A DNA stretch of 64,000 nt from Mytilus californianus (taxonomy: Eukaryota > Mollusca > Bivalvia > Mytilida > Mytilidae), in assembly GCF_021869535.1 (NCBI RefSeq), contig NW_026262734.1, positions 77,500,339 through 77,564,338 on the forward strand, read 5' to 3'. Positions 21,549-33,200 of this stretch are shown here, in pieces (position 1 is the stretch's first letter; each line of letters begins with the position of its first letter). The translations under genes and the position numbers were made by a program. The notes under the pieces are model-generated. The model was not told where the DNA came from. It saw only the letters and a program-made list of their open reading frames with translations, and did no database searches.

Positions 21549-22738
21549 TCAAAAATCACTTTCATCACCATCATCATCAGCATCATAGTTTATTGGACTA
21601 TGTTTGAGTGCTACTTCAGCTAATATTTCCATCGGATTTTTTAGTGGTGATTTTGGTTCTGGTTTCACACTCGCGTTAGAATACGGATTACTGGTAGGAA
21701 ATCCTTGTATCTGCGGGTTGAATGTGGTAGACATTTGCCCGGAATTAATATTTGGAAAGAAAGGCATTTGATGATACATTGGATATAGATAGGGTTACGG
21801 AAACTGAGGTTGAGGTTGAGGTTGACACATGGGGACAGCTACTTTGGCGGTCTTCATATTTGTAGAAATGTCATCATCATCAATTTTCAGGCTTCTTTTG
21901 ATGGGATTAACCTGGAGATTTTCTCTTTTCTTATTAATGGAATTAAGTGCTTCTTTAAAATCAAAACTGTCTCTTCCATTTTCAGTTTGTGACTCACCTT
22001 TAAAATACGTTTTTAAGGCAAATAAGTCCCTCATCAGTATAGAACCATCAATATATTTTCTAGGATTCGAAGCTCTTAATCTTTCCCTCATATTGCTGAT
22101 ACAATCATGTTTTCTAGTCAGCGCGTATGTCTCTAGCATTTTCTGCTCCTCTGTCATTTTTTTCACTTTCTGCTTGAGTTGTCCAACCTCTCTTAGTTTT
22201 CTTTTTTTTTTCGATTGCGTATTCATGATGCTTGTCAACCTGACAACAGTTACTTTTTGACATGCAGGGCAGTTTTGCGCAGGGTTGGTTGTTTTTTGTT
22301 TCCATCTGCCTTGCGCCATGTTTCATGGCAATTTGTATATCTTCTTGATTGGTCTTTGGCCTTTTCTACTAGAATCATTGTATTAAGTTCCGCTTCTGAA
22401 TTGTCCAGCTGGCGTTTAAGTGAGTTAATTGCTGCTTTGTTGGCGTCTGAAATTTTGCCCATACTGGGCTTTTCTGCAGGCATTTGTTTGGTACTAGCTG
22501 ACAACTCACACGACTCATTCACATCTTTCAGATTAATTAATGCAATTTGTAACTGTCTTTGTTTGCCTAACAGTAAACAAATGTTAGCCTCTTTAAACAA
22601 TATTTCTATATCTTCATTAACACGAATGCATCTCAAGCTTCCATTAGTATCAAATCCATTTTGCCTAAATACTGACGAAAACGATTGAAATTCTGGACCT
22701 ATTTGTATCAAGAACTCTTCAACACTTAATCCATCCAT
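21549..22738 (-). pseudogene. Broken intronless ORF: SAM-like domain plus coiled coil, unknown function
   Basis: Three open segments on the minus strand read as one ~396-residue protein. Segment 1 (from ATG at 22738; an in-frame ATG at 22768 is less likely) starts MDGLSVEEFL and has a helical SAM-like fold: IGPEFQSFSSVFRQNGFD then LLLGKQRQLQIALINL. A coiled coil follows (INSLKRQLDNSEAELN). The frame then shifts at a run of six T on plus (22292-22297). Segment 2 holds NCPACQK, a Lys-rich coiled coil, and NMRERLRASNPRKYIDGS. It ends at an in-frame TAA (21795-21797) after PQPQPQFP. Segment 3 continues in the same frame with YLYPMYHQMPFFPN and an acidic end DADDDGDESDF. One homopolymer frameshift and one stop separate it from an intact ORF, so it could be a young pseudogene, a retrocopy, or an intact gene with sequence errors. 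I do not recognise a named family. Confidence 0.6.
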
Positions 22739-22768
22739 TATCAATTTAAACTTGAGAATGAAGCACAC

Positions 22769-23150
22769 AAAAAGTCATGTGACAAATGAGTTGACAAATG
22801 AGTTTACAAAAGAGAAGACACATAGTAACTCAGGTAACAGAAAAGTCGAATGTGGGGCTAACTGCATGCTATTCATGTTCTACACTTTCCTATTTTGAAA
22901 GTATGAATGGCATACCTATACATTTGTCTGGGGCCATATGCAGGTTTCTCAAATCAGATTCTACCAACATTTTATAAAAGACAAAATATTTCAAATTTAA
23001 ATCATATATTAAATTGATATTTATTTCCAAATCTCATGAAGAAAAAAAATAAACATATAGTAACATTACAATTTTTTAATTGTTCCGAAATATCTTAAAT
23101 AGACATAGTATTGTTTGGAATGGTTAAAATTTGCCAACACTTATATTTCA
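22769..23150. promoter_or_regulatory. Intergenic region between two divergent ORFs
   Basis: About 400 bp separates the ATG of the minus-strand SAM-like ORF from the ATG of the plus-strand transposase remnant. It contains short direct repeats (ACAAATGAGTTGACAAATGA at 22780-22799). A shared bidirectional promoter is possible but no motif proves it. Confidence 0.25.
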
Positions 23151-23153
23151 AAC

Positions 23154-23804
23154 ATGGAAAAATCAAAAGCAGGAAGATTTTATAAAAGAGGAAAATTATT
23201 ACAAGAAGAATTACAGTGTAGGATAATAGACAATTTTGGAGAAGGAAAATCTGTTGAAGAAAAATCAAAGTTGACAAGTGTGGATATAAGAACTGTTAAT
23301 AAAACTATTCAAAGATATATGCACACTGGAACAATTTCAGATAAACCAAACAGGAGGCCAGCTGTTTTGGTCAATGGAAATATTCTAACAGCAATTGAAT
23401 ACTATCTTTATAGACAACCATCACTGTATCATAAAGAAATTCAAAACAAATTAGTCAATGATGGTGTATGTCAGCCTGACAATGTTCCTAGTGTTGTTTC
23501 TATATGCAGAATTATTAAAAAAAACTTTGCTTCAAAAGAACAAAAACTAACCGTTAAAGCTAAAGAGGGCGATTTACCGAAGCTAATCTAAGAAATATTT
23601 TACAACATGAAATAAGATTAGTTTTTCAACCTCCTTACCATCCTGAACTTAATACTTGTGAACTCAGTTTTCTAAAATAAAGTCCTTTTTAAGGAGATTT
23701 CCAGATTAATTCATGAGTATACCGAGTTAGCTATATGTGATGCAGTTAATAACATATCATGTAGTGATTGTTTTGGTTATTTTCATCATTGCGGCTATAT
23801 GTGA
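23154..23804 (+). pseudogene. IS630/Tc1-mariner-type transposase, internally deleted
   Basis: The ATG at 23154 opens a frame with a paired-like helix-turn-helix (LQEELQCRIIDNFGEGKSVE, then SVDIRTVNKTIQRYMHTG). An RRPAVL linker and a second helical DNA-binding region (YRQPSLYHKEIQNKL, VPSVVSICRIIKK) follow. The frame stops at 23591. Just beyond, VFQPPYHPELNTCE matches the third catalytic block of DDE_3/IS630-type transposases (PPYSPxLNPIE), with the Glu. After a frameshift the C-terminal end ISRLIHEYTELAICDAVNN and YFHHCGYM reads to a stop at 23802-23804. The segment with the first two catalytic Asp residues is missing, so an internal deletion of roughly 150 codons plus a frameshift has killed it. 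No terminal inverted repeats were found by eye. Confidence 0.75.
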
Positions 23805-24360
23805 TTTTCACAGCTGACATTAAACTTGTTTCTAGAAGTTAAATACATGTTTCTTTTATGTTTTATGACTTATTTTATTTTATTTTACTTTATACAAAAC
23901 TGAAGAGACATGTGGTATATGAATGAGACAACAAGACAACATAATCTTTTAGGGAACCAACAAAAAATTATTTGTTAGACTTGCAAAGTAGGTCATATAT
24001 CGGCAAAATTTACAAAACAAAATGTAGTTTTAAAATGTAATCTACTACTCCTCGAAGTGTTTAACCAAGATCCCTAACATTTCGCAGAATAAAGTGTTTT
24101 AAGGTATGCACCTGCTATGCAGTTGTTTAAAGAAAAATCCGCCCATCCTTTTCAAGACTAGGAATTTACTCAGTCATTTGTAAGTTATATTTACAAAAGA
24201 GCGTACCAGTCTGTAATCAACTTCCCACCAGTTTTCAGTCAAGACATCTTAAAATTCATAGAAAGTTTGTGAACCATTAAAGATTGTGCTTATCAATTAA
24301 TAAGTCGTATAAAGATAATTTTCCCGTTTTCTTGTTTCATAAATATCATCACAAACAAAT
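23805..24360. other. Gene-free stretch
   Basis: AT-rich; a short family A-like piece (ACATGTGGTATATGAATGAG) lies at about 23908. Nothing else is recognised. Confidence 0.4.
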
Positions 24361-24364
24361 AAGG

Positions 24365-24540
24365 AGATCATGGTGGTACGATTGTTAATGCGAAAGCTAA
24401 CTATCCACCAAAGTACAAATGAGGTGGGTGTTAGCACTTATAGACAACTGTATATGGCCTTCAACCATGAAAAAACCGAAACCGTACAATCAGCTATAAA
24501 ACTAAGGCCCGGCCCGACATGAAAAATGTTAAATATTCTG
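24365..24540 (-). mobile_element. Diverged family A tail
   Basis: GATCATGGTGGTACGATTGT, ATAGACAACTGTATATGGCC, TTCAACCATGAAAAAACC, and GTACAATCAGCTATAAAACT followed by GGCCCGGCCC parallel the reverse complement of the family A 3' end. Confidence 0.55.
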
Positions 24541-25100
24541 TATAGATTATTCTCCATTGCAGTATAAGTAACTTTATGGGCCAATTGAGTCTTTGGTCAA
24601 TTTGTTTTTATAAAGGTGTCAAATGTTTTGCTTCATGCATGTCGATTCAAAATTTAAGAAGTAGTGGAGAATATTTAGATAGTTCAATATTCGAAGGATT
24701 AACTCATGTGGAACAGCTATTCATAAAATTACAAATCATGTTAGAAACATTACATTCTGATAACCTTTTCTCTCTGTTTTTCCCTAAATCCTCAATTTCT
24801 TATATTATAATTTGGAGAAAAATGTAAAGTCAGTATTTTATTTTGATAAATGGTGACAGAATGTTTTGGATCTTCGGTTGCAGTCATTGGTTTCCCGTAG
24901 CTTTAAAAAAAAAATAAACGCTGATTTTTGTTCGTTTTTATAGTGGTATTTGTTTGTTTTTTTAGTGATTAAAATTAAAACACAATGTTTACTGCTGTAC
25001 CCCTATTTTTGACATTTATTTTTACCTATTATGTCTGCTTGTGTTATGCACGCATTGTTGTCAAATTTGATGCGACTGGCATACAAGTGAGAGGTTTAGC
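24541..25100. other. Gene-free stretch
   Basis: Short open frames (for example 24576-24827) have no recognisable domain, splice support or codon bias; nothing is assigned. Confidence 0.35.
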
Positions 25101-25104
25101 TAGC

Positions 25105-25364
25105 TATCAAATCAGGTTCAACCTACTATTTTTTCTTAAAATGTCCTGTACCATGTCAGGAAAATGGCAGTTGTTATCTTATAGTTTGTTTCTGTGTTTG
25201 TTGCATTGTCGTTTGTTTATTGTTGCACTTCAGTGTTTCCGTTGTTCCGTTGTTTTCCTCTTAAAGTTGATGTGATTCCCTTGGTTTTAGTTTGTAACCC
25301 GGATGTTTTTTCTCTCAATCGATTTATACTTGAACAGCGGTATACTACTGTTGCCTTAATTTAG
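25105..25364 (+). mobile_element. Family E repeat
   Basis: AAAATGTCCTGTACCATGTC, AGGAAAATGGCAGTTGTTAT, AGTTTGTAACCCGGATG and GAACAGCGGTATACTACTGT occur in this order here and at 29085-29318, 52757-53005 and, reversed, 50876-51105. It has no reverse transcriptase or transposase. The 29 kb and 52-53 kb copies sit close to hammerhead-bearing repeats. Confidence 0.7.
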
Positions 25365-25745
25365 GTCCGACAGATGCACAACACATCATCGGATTTATTT
25401 TAATATATCTCAAATGTGCAGATTTTGAAGCCTTCAATGTCTTTAAATAATGAGATTTGTATACTTTTGGAGGTAAAGCGTTTGAAATAGATCAATTCTG
25501 GAAAACAAGTATGTCCGATTTTAATCTTATGATATACAAAATGCAGTTGAAATTAAAGGCCCTATTTTGCCTGAAGTGAACTTTGTCTATATAGTGGTCT
25601 TAAATCGAAAATCTAACAAACACTGCTTAAAGATTTTTTTGTTAAATATCTCATTGTTCAAAGCAGCACTCGTGCAAATAAAACGATATTTAAGCAAAAT
25701 GTTAAAATAAAAAAAAAAACACTATAGAACGTGCTTTGCTAAGTC
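25365..25745. other. Gene-free stretch
   Basis: AT-rich, nothing recognised. Confidence 0.35.
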
Positions 25746-25749
25746 TCTA

Positions 25750-26232
25750 AAAGAGGGACGATAGATACCAGAGGGACAGTCAAACTCATAGATCGAAAAC
25801 AAACTGACAACGCCATGGCCAAAAATAAAAAGACAAACAGACAAATAATAGTACAGATGACACAACATAGAAAACTAAAGACTAAGCAACACGAACCCCA
25901 CCAAAAACTGGGGGTGATCTCAGGTGCTCCGGAAGGGTGAGCAGATCCTGCTCCACATGTGGCACCCGTCGTGTTGCTTATGTTATTACAAATCCGGTAA
26001 ATAGTCTAATTCGGTAAGTCATCTTCGTGAAAAGGGAAGGGTATTGTAGTTACGACATAAGGAACATATCCGATATCATCTGTGAAACGGTTATTCCATA
26101 ACGGTCAACCAACTCGTGATGGCGTCCGTAAAATTTACCAAGGGATGATTTCAACTTCACCATTTGGAACTCTTGGCTTAATAGCTTCAATCCTTTATCA
26201 AGGAAATCATGATAGGAAATACAAGCCCGGGA
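25750..26232 (-). pseudogene. PLE-1 C-terminal fragment and 3' tail
   Basis: On plus, the tail comes first in reverse complement (AGATACCAGAGGGACAGTCA, GCAACACGAACCCCACCAAA, GGTGCTCCGGAAGGGT, CACATGTGGCACCCGTCGTG). The C-terminal coding part of PLE-1 then follows in reverse (TCCGATATCATCTGTGAAAC, GATGGCGTCCGTAAAATTT, TCATGATAGGAAATACAAGC). The coding part stops abruptly at about 26232, a 5' truncation typical of target-primed insertion. Frame is not kept throughout. Confidence 0.8.
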
Positions 26233-26234
26233 AT

Positions 26235-28650
26235 ATCGTATCTAAAGTTGAAAAACACATTTGAGAAATTATTTTTTTTTCATTTAAAGCAGAAAGATGT
26301 CTTCAGTATAGTTCCTTTTTTTTAAAGAATATATAGAATTAAATTACAATTCCTCATTTTTATACTTCGTTTGAAATATATATGAAAATTGCTAACTTTA
26401 CATGTTTATGTCTTGATAGGTTTTGGTTTCACTCGTTATTCCACTTTAATTCTTAGAAACTTTTTCTACTACTTGATCAATTTCTTTCGTTTGGGTCTGC
26501 TTAATAGACTACGGTCATTGAAATATTTCCAATCTCCTCATTCTCCTCCGGTTCACGTCTTGAATGCTCATTACGATATTGTACATTGTATCTGGAAAAT
26601 TTAAAACCGCTAATATAAACTAATAGGGAAAATACAGTGTATGTATTGAAAAAAGAAATTACTGCACCATATGTTTAAACTTTTAGACTACAAGTGTAAA
26701 AATCTGGCGATACTGATGATTGTTACTACAAATATATGATAACTTTCTAATCTCATCGTTCAAAATAAAATTAATAAACTGTTCATATTTACATGTTTTT
26801 GCTATTTTAGATGTTTACATGTTGTAACCGATAGTCATGCTAGTTCGACAGTAGAAACCAGTGAATCCCAATTATAAATGTTTCGAACAAAATACTTGAT
26901 TCAATGGTTGTATGAATTAAATATTTTGCGTCCAGTACAAATATATTAGATAAAAAGATGGCGTCGAAGACATGTAAAATGTTTTTTTTTTCCAGCAGAT
27001 TATCTTTTATGCATCAAATTAATGGAAAAGTAGTGATTATTGTGCTTGTTTTTATTCAAATATTCGAGCAAAAATAGCAGTACTTATCTTTTCGACGGGA
27101 AAAGATTTATCTGGATTTCTCATAATGAATGTATTTGAAACATCAAAACTGAATTTTATAAAACATTTACAAAAAATATTGTCGCAACTAAAAGGTATTT
27201 AAGAAACAAAAGGCTGAAAGATATAGTAGCATACATGGCAATAAGAGAAGTATAAAGATTAGAATAGAAACAAAGGAATATTGTTAACGTGTATATTTCT
27301 ATGCTTCATATTTGTATCAAGGTGTGATTACTACGATAAAGAACGACAGTGGTAAACTTATCGGATACGTATACGTATCAAAATTGAATGCGTTTGGTTC
27401 TTTATTTTCCTTTTGTTGCAAGGACTTGAAATGTATTTATATTTGTTTTCAATAGGTTCCGTTGGTTGATAATTGATGGTTGGTAGTCTTGTGGTTTTTT
27501 TCTCTCAGGTTTTATAGACTTTTCATCTTTTTGAAATTATCTATCGATACATTTTTGCAAATACTTTATTCACACCAGGTTTTTTTAATGAATGTTTTAC
27601 AATTTACAAGCACTGCAAATTATACAAATGGAATTATGTAGTTAAGAAAATAGCATGCTTTTTAGTACAGGAATGCTCACCCAGGCTTTGCATGTCCTTC
27701 ATATTCTGCAAAAACTACGATGGAATGATTAGTGTTGATTACTATATACATGTGTTGTTATTTTCTAAACAACCAAGCCTTTGTTGACAACTTTATCATG
27801 TGTGGTTTGGTATATAAATTAACATTGTAGCTTGACATAAAAGATTCAAGAACAGCATTTTGTTCTGATAAATCGAGTTGAACTGTGATCTATTGCTCAA
27901 TAATGATACATGCGCTATAAGCACAATGTATATAGTACAAAAGTGTGATGAGTGATAAGTTTGAAAATGAATCACATGGAATAGCATGGTAACATGAAGC
28001 CAGATTTTCAATTTCATTTATGTGTAGTTCTTTGGTAAAATGCTTTAAGTGTTAAAAGTATACCGGCAAACGTGAATCAGATATCGATTCATTCAATGAG
28101 CCTCAACACATATATATACATTGTGTCATGTTAATTGAATAAAATGCTCGTACTGTGTACGTTCTATAGAACGATTTAACATTATTTCTATTTATTGTCA
28201 TCGCTTTATAAACGTTGGTGTTTGCTATCTTTTATCTATCAAATAAGACTTAAATGTTTTGTCTTTTGTCCAATATTCTTGAACGTATATTTGCTAGTAC
28301 AATGATCGATATTTTAAGGGAGAAGGTTCAGATCTACTAATTAGACAAGATTAACCTCGCCACATATTCTTTTGCCTGTAAATAGTGGGGATGTGTTGGT
28401 CATATCTTATGGTTAAACATTCAGTAAATAATTTTCTTTACAATTTTGAGTTATTGAGTTTGGTATCGTATATGTTGCCCCTTTGAGAAGTCTTAAATTT
28501 TTTATTTTTATTCATGTCGTTCCGTTCTCATAAGATATTTTATTTATCAGGTCTCTTACTACCTCTAGTTTATCACAGTATTGTGTCTTGTCGAACTTAT
28601 GAAAACATATGCCAGCCGTTCCATTGGATGAAATGCTGTGTTACATGTTT
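26235..28650. other. Gene-free AT-rich stretch
   Basis: About 2.4 kb without recognisable coding sequence. The 71-residue frame at 26389-26604 and a minus frame near 27796-28017 lack domains. Positions 28330-28400 (TTAACCTCGCCACATATTCT, GCCTGTAAATAG) may be a very diverged family A piece. Confidence 0.35.
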
Positions 28651-28654
28651 ATGT

Positions 28655-28750
28655 TTTGCGCAATGTAGTCTTTTTTGTCATTTGGTCTCTTGACAGTTGT
28701 AAAGAGTTGTCTCATTTGCAATCACACCAAATCTTCTTTTTTATATTTAA
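28655..28750 (+). mobile_element. Family A tail fragment
   Basis: TTGTCATTTGGTCTCTTGAC, AGAGTTGTCTCATTTGCAAT, CACACCAAATCTTC then T-rich sequence match the terminal ~90 bp of family A. Confidence 0.6.
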
Positions 28751-29084
28751 TTTTATTTGTGATGGAGTCGTGTTCATACTATTTATAAATGGTGCTTCAT
28801 TTGATTAACAGGCAACCGTATATTACTGATGCTAAAAGCTCTTAAATCAATTCTAAATACTGTTAATTAGGAAATGTTTGCAAAAATTTTGACGACTAAA
28901 TTTGCAAAACATCTTTAATGTAAATAGCAGCTACTATTCATATGCGGAAACCGTAATAATTAAGCTATCATTGCTGTTTACTGTTCAACAATCAAAGTAA
29001 TATATCCACCTAGTATATTCTTAATATATAGTATACTTCAGTTTAAAACCCGAAACAATAAAAATAATTATGCCATAAGTAATC

Positions 29085-29318
29085 AGGTTCAACACACCAT
29101 TTTTTCTGTTAATGTCCTGTACAAGTCAGGAATATGACAGTTGTTATAAAATAGTCCGTTTCTATGCAAGTTGGTGTTTATTTTAGAAGCAGTTCAGTGT
29201 TTCTGTTGTTCCTTTTTTTCCGCTTACAGTTGGTGTGTTTCCCTAAGTTTTGCTTTTTGACTCAGAGTTGTTTCACTTTATCGACTTATGACTATTGAAT
29301 AGCGGTATATAGTTATCA
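29085..29318 (+). mobile_element. Family E repeat (diverged)
   Basis: GGTTCAACACACCATTTTTT, AATGTCCTGTACAAGTCAGG and AATAGCGGTATATAG follow the family E order, with more substitutions than the 25105 copy. Confidence 0.6.
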
Positions 29319-29340
29319 AAGGTATCAAGCTTATTACTTA

Positions 29341-29380
29341 ATACACCCTACGCGCGTTTCGTCTACATAAAGACTCATTC
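29341..29380 (-). ncRNA. Decayed hammerhead-like core (second copy)
   Basis: On minus this reads AGAATGAGTCTTTATGTAGA, then CGAAACGCGCGTAGGGTGTA. The helix II stem GTCT/AGAC and GAAA are kept, but box 1 is AGAATGA instead of CTGANGA and helix III is disrupted. It lies about 150 bp from the better copy at 29494-29532, on the same strand. Confidence 0.4.
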
Positions 29381-29467
29381 TACTATTGCCATTATTCATT
29401 CGTTATCTGATTAATCAAATAGAAAAAAATGTGGCATTTTAACAAATGATGTGAAATAAACTCATCA

Positions 29468-29760
29468 TAGATACCAGGATTAAATTTTGTATTTACGCCA
29501 GACGCGCGTTTCGTCTACAAAAGACTCATCAGTGACGCTCGAGTCCAAAAAAGTTAAAAAGGCCAAATAAACTTATAAAGTACGAAGTTGAAGAGCATTG
29601 AGGACCAAAATTCCTAAAAGTTTTGCCGAATACAGCTAAGGTAATCTATTCCTGAGGTAGAAAAACCTTAGTATTTCAAAATTTCAAAAGTTTTGTAAAC
29701 AGTTAATTTATAAAATGACCATATCAATGATAATTCATGTCAGCAAAATCATTCAATCTT
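29468..29760 (-). mobile_element. Short repeat carrying a hammerhead-like motif
   Basis: On minus the copy starts GCTGACATGAATTATCATTG near 29745 and continues with TAAATTAACTGTTTACAAAA, GGAATAGATTACCTTAGCTG and GAGGACTC-like pieces. It then runs into the hammerhead core and ends TTAATCCTGGTATCTATGAT. A plus-strand copy occupies 53215-53540 in the same order. It has no ORF and resembles the SINE-like or retrozyme-like hammerhead repeats reported from bivalves. Confidence 0.65.
29494..29532 (-). ncRNA. Hammerhead ribozyme core, consensus-complete
   Basis: On minus: CTGATGA (box CUGANGA), stem GTCT-TTTGT-AGAC (helix II), GAAA (box 2), stem ACGC-GCGTCTG-GCGT (helix III, with the A15.1-U16.1 pair), then A as the nucleotide before cleavage, giving the triplet GUA. 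All invariant core positions of the hammerhead consensus are present. Helix I, between the segment 5' of the core (GAGCGTCA) and the segment 3' of the cleavage site, does not pair convincingly in the immediate flank, so activity is uncertain. Confidence 0.65.
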
Positions 29761-29764
29761 GAAA

Positions 29765-30102
29765 TTATTATAAGTTAAGGACTCACACGTCAATATTTTG
29801 GATCAGACGACTTTTCTTTTATTAAAAGACATAAAACCGCATCATACTGTTCAGCCAATACGTGATTGTGACCGTGAAACGTGTGCAAATTCGCTTCAGT
29901 TTAACTTCCTCAAAAACCTGTTTGAAAATTCTGTATCTGTAGCACACCACGTCCCTGTTAACGACCGACGTCCGTAAACATGTACTCGCTTAAGCAAAAA
30001 ATAATATGTTTAAATGAAGAGCAATGGAACAGATGGTATATAACTTAAAAGAGATAAGCTATCTGATTAATTTCAGTTATTGCCTGCGTCTACCTCTGTT
30101 TA
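29765..30102. other. 3' flank of the Ig-domain gene
   Basis: This is the region downstream of the stop codon at 30103-30105 on minus, so it should contain the 3' UTR. No convincing poly(A) signal at a good distance was picked out by eye. Confidence 0.35.
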
Positions 30103-30227
30103 TTATTTTTTTTTAAACTGACCTTTCAGTGTGTACCTTTGTTGGTGAAACCATAAAGCTGCTATCGCAAACATGATTAAAACTATTACTACAACGCTTC
30201 CAATTAGCGCAAATTTCAGTGGAATAC
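30103..30227 (-). CDS. Ig-gene exon 5 (transmembrane segment and tail)
   Basis: Acceptor TTTCTTTGAACAG leads into GIPLKFALIGSVVVIVLIMF, a clear transmembrane helix, then HQQRYTLKGQFKKK and TAA (30103-30105). The positively charged cytoplasmic end fits type I orientation. Confidence 0.85.
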
Positions 30228-33200
30228 CTGTTCAAAGAAACAAAAATGAAACTTAGCAGTACTATAAGTTACTTTAGTTTTAAAATAAACAATTATCGGC
30301 GTTTAATCATTGATAACGTTTCATCTTAAAACTTGGTTTCTAGACGAACTCTTTTTTTTTTGTTAATTTCACAGATTTGACCGTTCTTCAAAAAAGCGAA
30401 ATGGATGATTTATTTATTAAGGACACTTTATTATTTTTGGTGCGTCCAAAGCATTTTCCATGGTCTTACAATGGCCTAGGATGTTTTAATCTCAAAATTT
30501 AAGAGCTTAGGGAGTACAAATATTCAACCAGGGGATGATCTTTATGACAATAATAGATAAATCCATCTTGTTTAACTTGCTTATTTATTTATGCAATTTA
30601 CAACTGAAATATTTAGAAAGGTACGTAGCTCGGCTATTAAGCTGATGGTATACACAGGAACTATCAACCCGACAACAGATGTATCGACCTTTTGCTAGAA
30701 AATGATAATTTTTTTTTTATCAATTTGGTGCGTCTGAAGAGTTTTGTTTTGTTATGTTCTCCAATTATTAAATGGAACAATTATAAACATGTTTATGCAT
30801 TTTTTTTTTCATTTTTTTGGACACATATAAGGAAACACAAAGCATATCCTCTTAAAAAATCGATGACAGAAAAAAAATACTTGTTTAAATTCATTTTTTA
30901 CCAATAATAACATACCAACATGTGTACTAGCGTCATCCTTTAATGTAATGTCTTGTTGAATTATGTACACTTTTGTTGATTGTTTTTCATTAGTTGATTG
31001 ATCATGTTGATAAAATATCTTGTCTATCCAATAGTCTAAAAATGTATATTCTACGCTTCCATATATGTTTACAACTTGCCATCTATATGAAGTTAAATCG
31101 ATGTGTCTAACGTCAGAAACGCATAGCTGTGATACAAAACCATCTTCCTTGAAGATTTTGTCCGAGTAGTTTAATTTAACTACAGATGGGTATAACAAAA
31201 TACTGATTCGTTTTGAAATCACTAATTCTTTATCGTGATCGAACCAATAAATGGTATTGGCTTTCGGCACTGAGTAGAAGATTACTTTCATACAAATGTC
31301 CTGATGTTCTTTCCAATATTCTGTTTCTGTTATACTTGGAGGACCTGGAATAGTTCTGAATGTGTTCTGAATTTGTTCGTAGGAAATGAAGAGGATACAA
31401 TGTTTTAAAAAGGAAAGATTGTTAATAAAGAAGTTTTGACGAGAAAAAAAGGCAATCTAATCGGTCATATTTTTTTTTATTGTTTGTGGCAAAAACATTT
31501 TTTTTAATGTATCATCGGAAACCATCATTGATTTAGATAAAAAATAGTATATTTCTTGTCTTAGCTATTTTACTCTTTATGATATTCAGTTACCATTTCA
31601 ATACCAGGAATATATTAAAGCGGTAGCTCTATGCATGATTAACTTTTCATCCTGTAATTGTTGCACCCACAGGCACAATGGCAGACATTTGTTTAAATAA
31701 ACTGAAATGTCAAAACAAATAAAAGAGTTGACATTATCAACTTCTCTGTTCCAAACTATCGGAGCGCAATAAATAACAAATTTTACATTATTAACATGTG
31801 GTTAATTAATATTCAATAATACAGCGCACAAATTTAAGAAGGAAGACATGAGGGTTTTTTTTACCTTGCTTGCTCAATGAATCCAGAAATCAATATAACT
31901 TTTTTCATGTTTTATTCTTTGGTAAGAATGAGCAATAAAATAGTGTTTTAGCTATCATGTCAAAATTTAAAACAGTACAACGAAATGTTTAATGTGTAAA
32001 ACTAAAATATATTTTAATTCACATAGGACAATCGTTGCAAATTAAATTGAAAGTTGTGCATCTGTTATTTATTTATTTTCAACCAGAGAAAAGACAAAAT
32101 CAAACACTTCTTCAGTATAAATTGGAATTAGAAACAATTCAACAAAATTTCAACTTGTTTTGTTAAGTAAAATTATTTTTTCTTTTATTTCTTGTGCAAA
32201 GTTGCTGTAGTATAGAAGTGTTTAAAGATTGGTTGTAATTAAAAAAAAAATTGATTGTGGAAAAATAAAATGTTGTTCCAAGGTATGTGTGTGTATTAGA
32301 AGTTTTGTTATTTATCAAGAGAAAACTAACCATTCCCCACCATTAAATTATAATTAGTGAATTATGTTGAATATATATAAACTCTGCTGAAAACAAACTC
32401 ATACTAACTCTCGATGAGTTATCTGTGTTCTATCTTTCAATCTAAAATTATTTATGTTATTCATCAGTTAACTTTTGAACAGTTTCAAAATCAACTAATG
32501 CCTGAGTGCATTTGTGTTTTTCGAAATGTTATCATATCAGTATAAACTGCTGCTTACAATATAGGAAAGCATAAAAATATGTAAATACGCTTAGTATACC
32601 GCTGCAAATGACTTAACGAAATTAACATATCAAGCAAGTGACATGCTACATATCTTATATACAAAAATCACAAATTAAGACTGCTATATAGGTGTAATAC
32701 CACCATTAATTTTCCACTATTAGTCTTTGTTAAATTTGCACTTTTCAAAAAGTTGTAAAGTTTTATCCTTTCCAGTACTACAGAAAACATTCACAGAACA
32801 TTTCATTGCATATACGAACATAACCTTCACTTGAAGTTAACCAATCAAATGTTCAACTCTTTTTTAACTGTGTACAAGCTTTAGTAACCTTGTAACCTCA
32901 AGTTTCCAAAATATTCTTTAGAAACCCCAAGTAAAAAATAATGGGGCTTTAAAATACTCCAGATATATATTTATGACCAAGAAATCTTTTACTGCAATGA
33001 ATTGTAGGATTAATTACCTGCAACTGTCAAATTTAAGGAAATATTTGTTTTCGACCTAATTTCGTATGCAACCGGATGTGACGTACTATGATTTTGTGGT
33101 ATTACACCTGTATTACTTTCGGAGTGTTTTGTTTTGAATTTTTGTCCATGACATCCCATTACAGTCATTGACATGATAGACGGTCGACATTAATGAAACT

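Noticed and set aside
22215..22688. 157-residue plus-strand frame
   Set aside because: It lies antisense to the SAM-like ORF, which has clear domain sense; the plus frame is a shadow.
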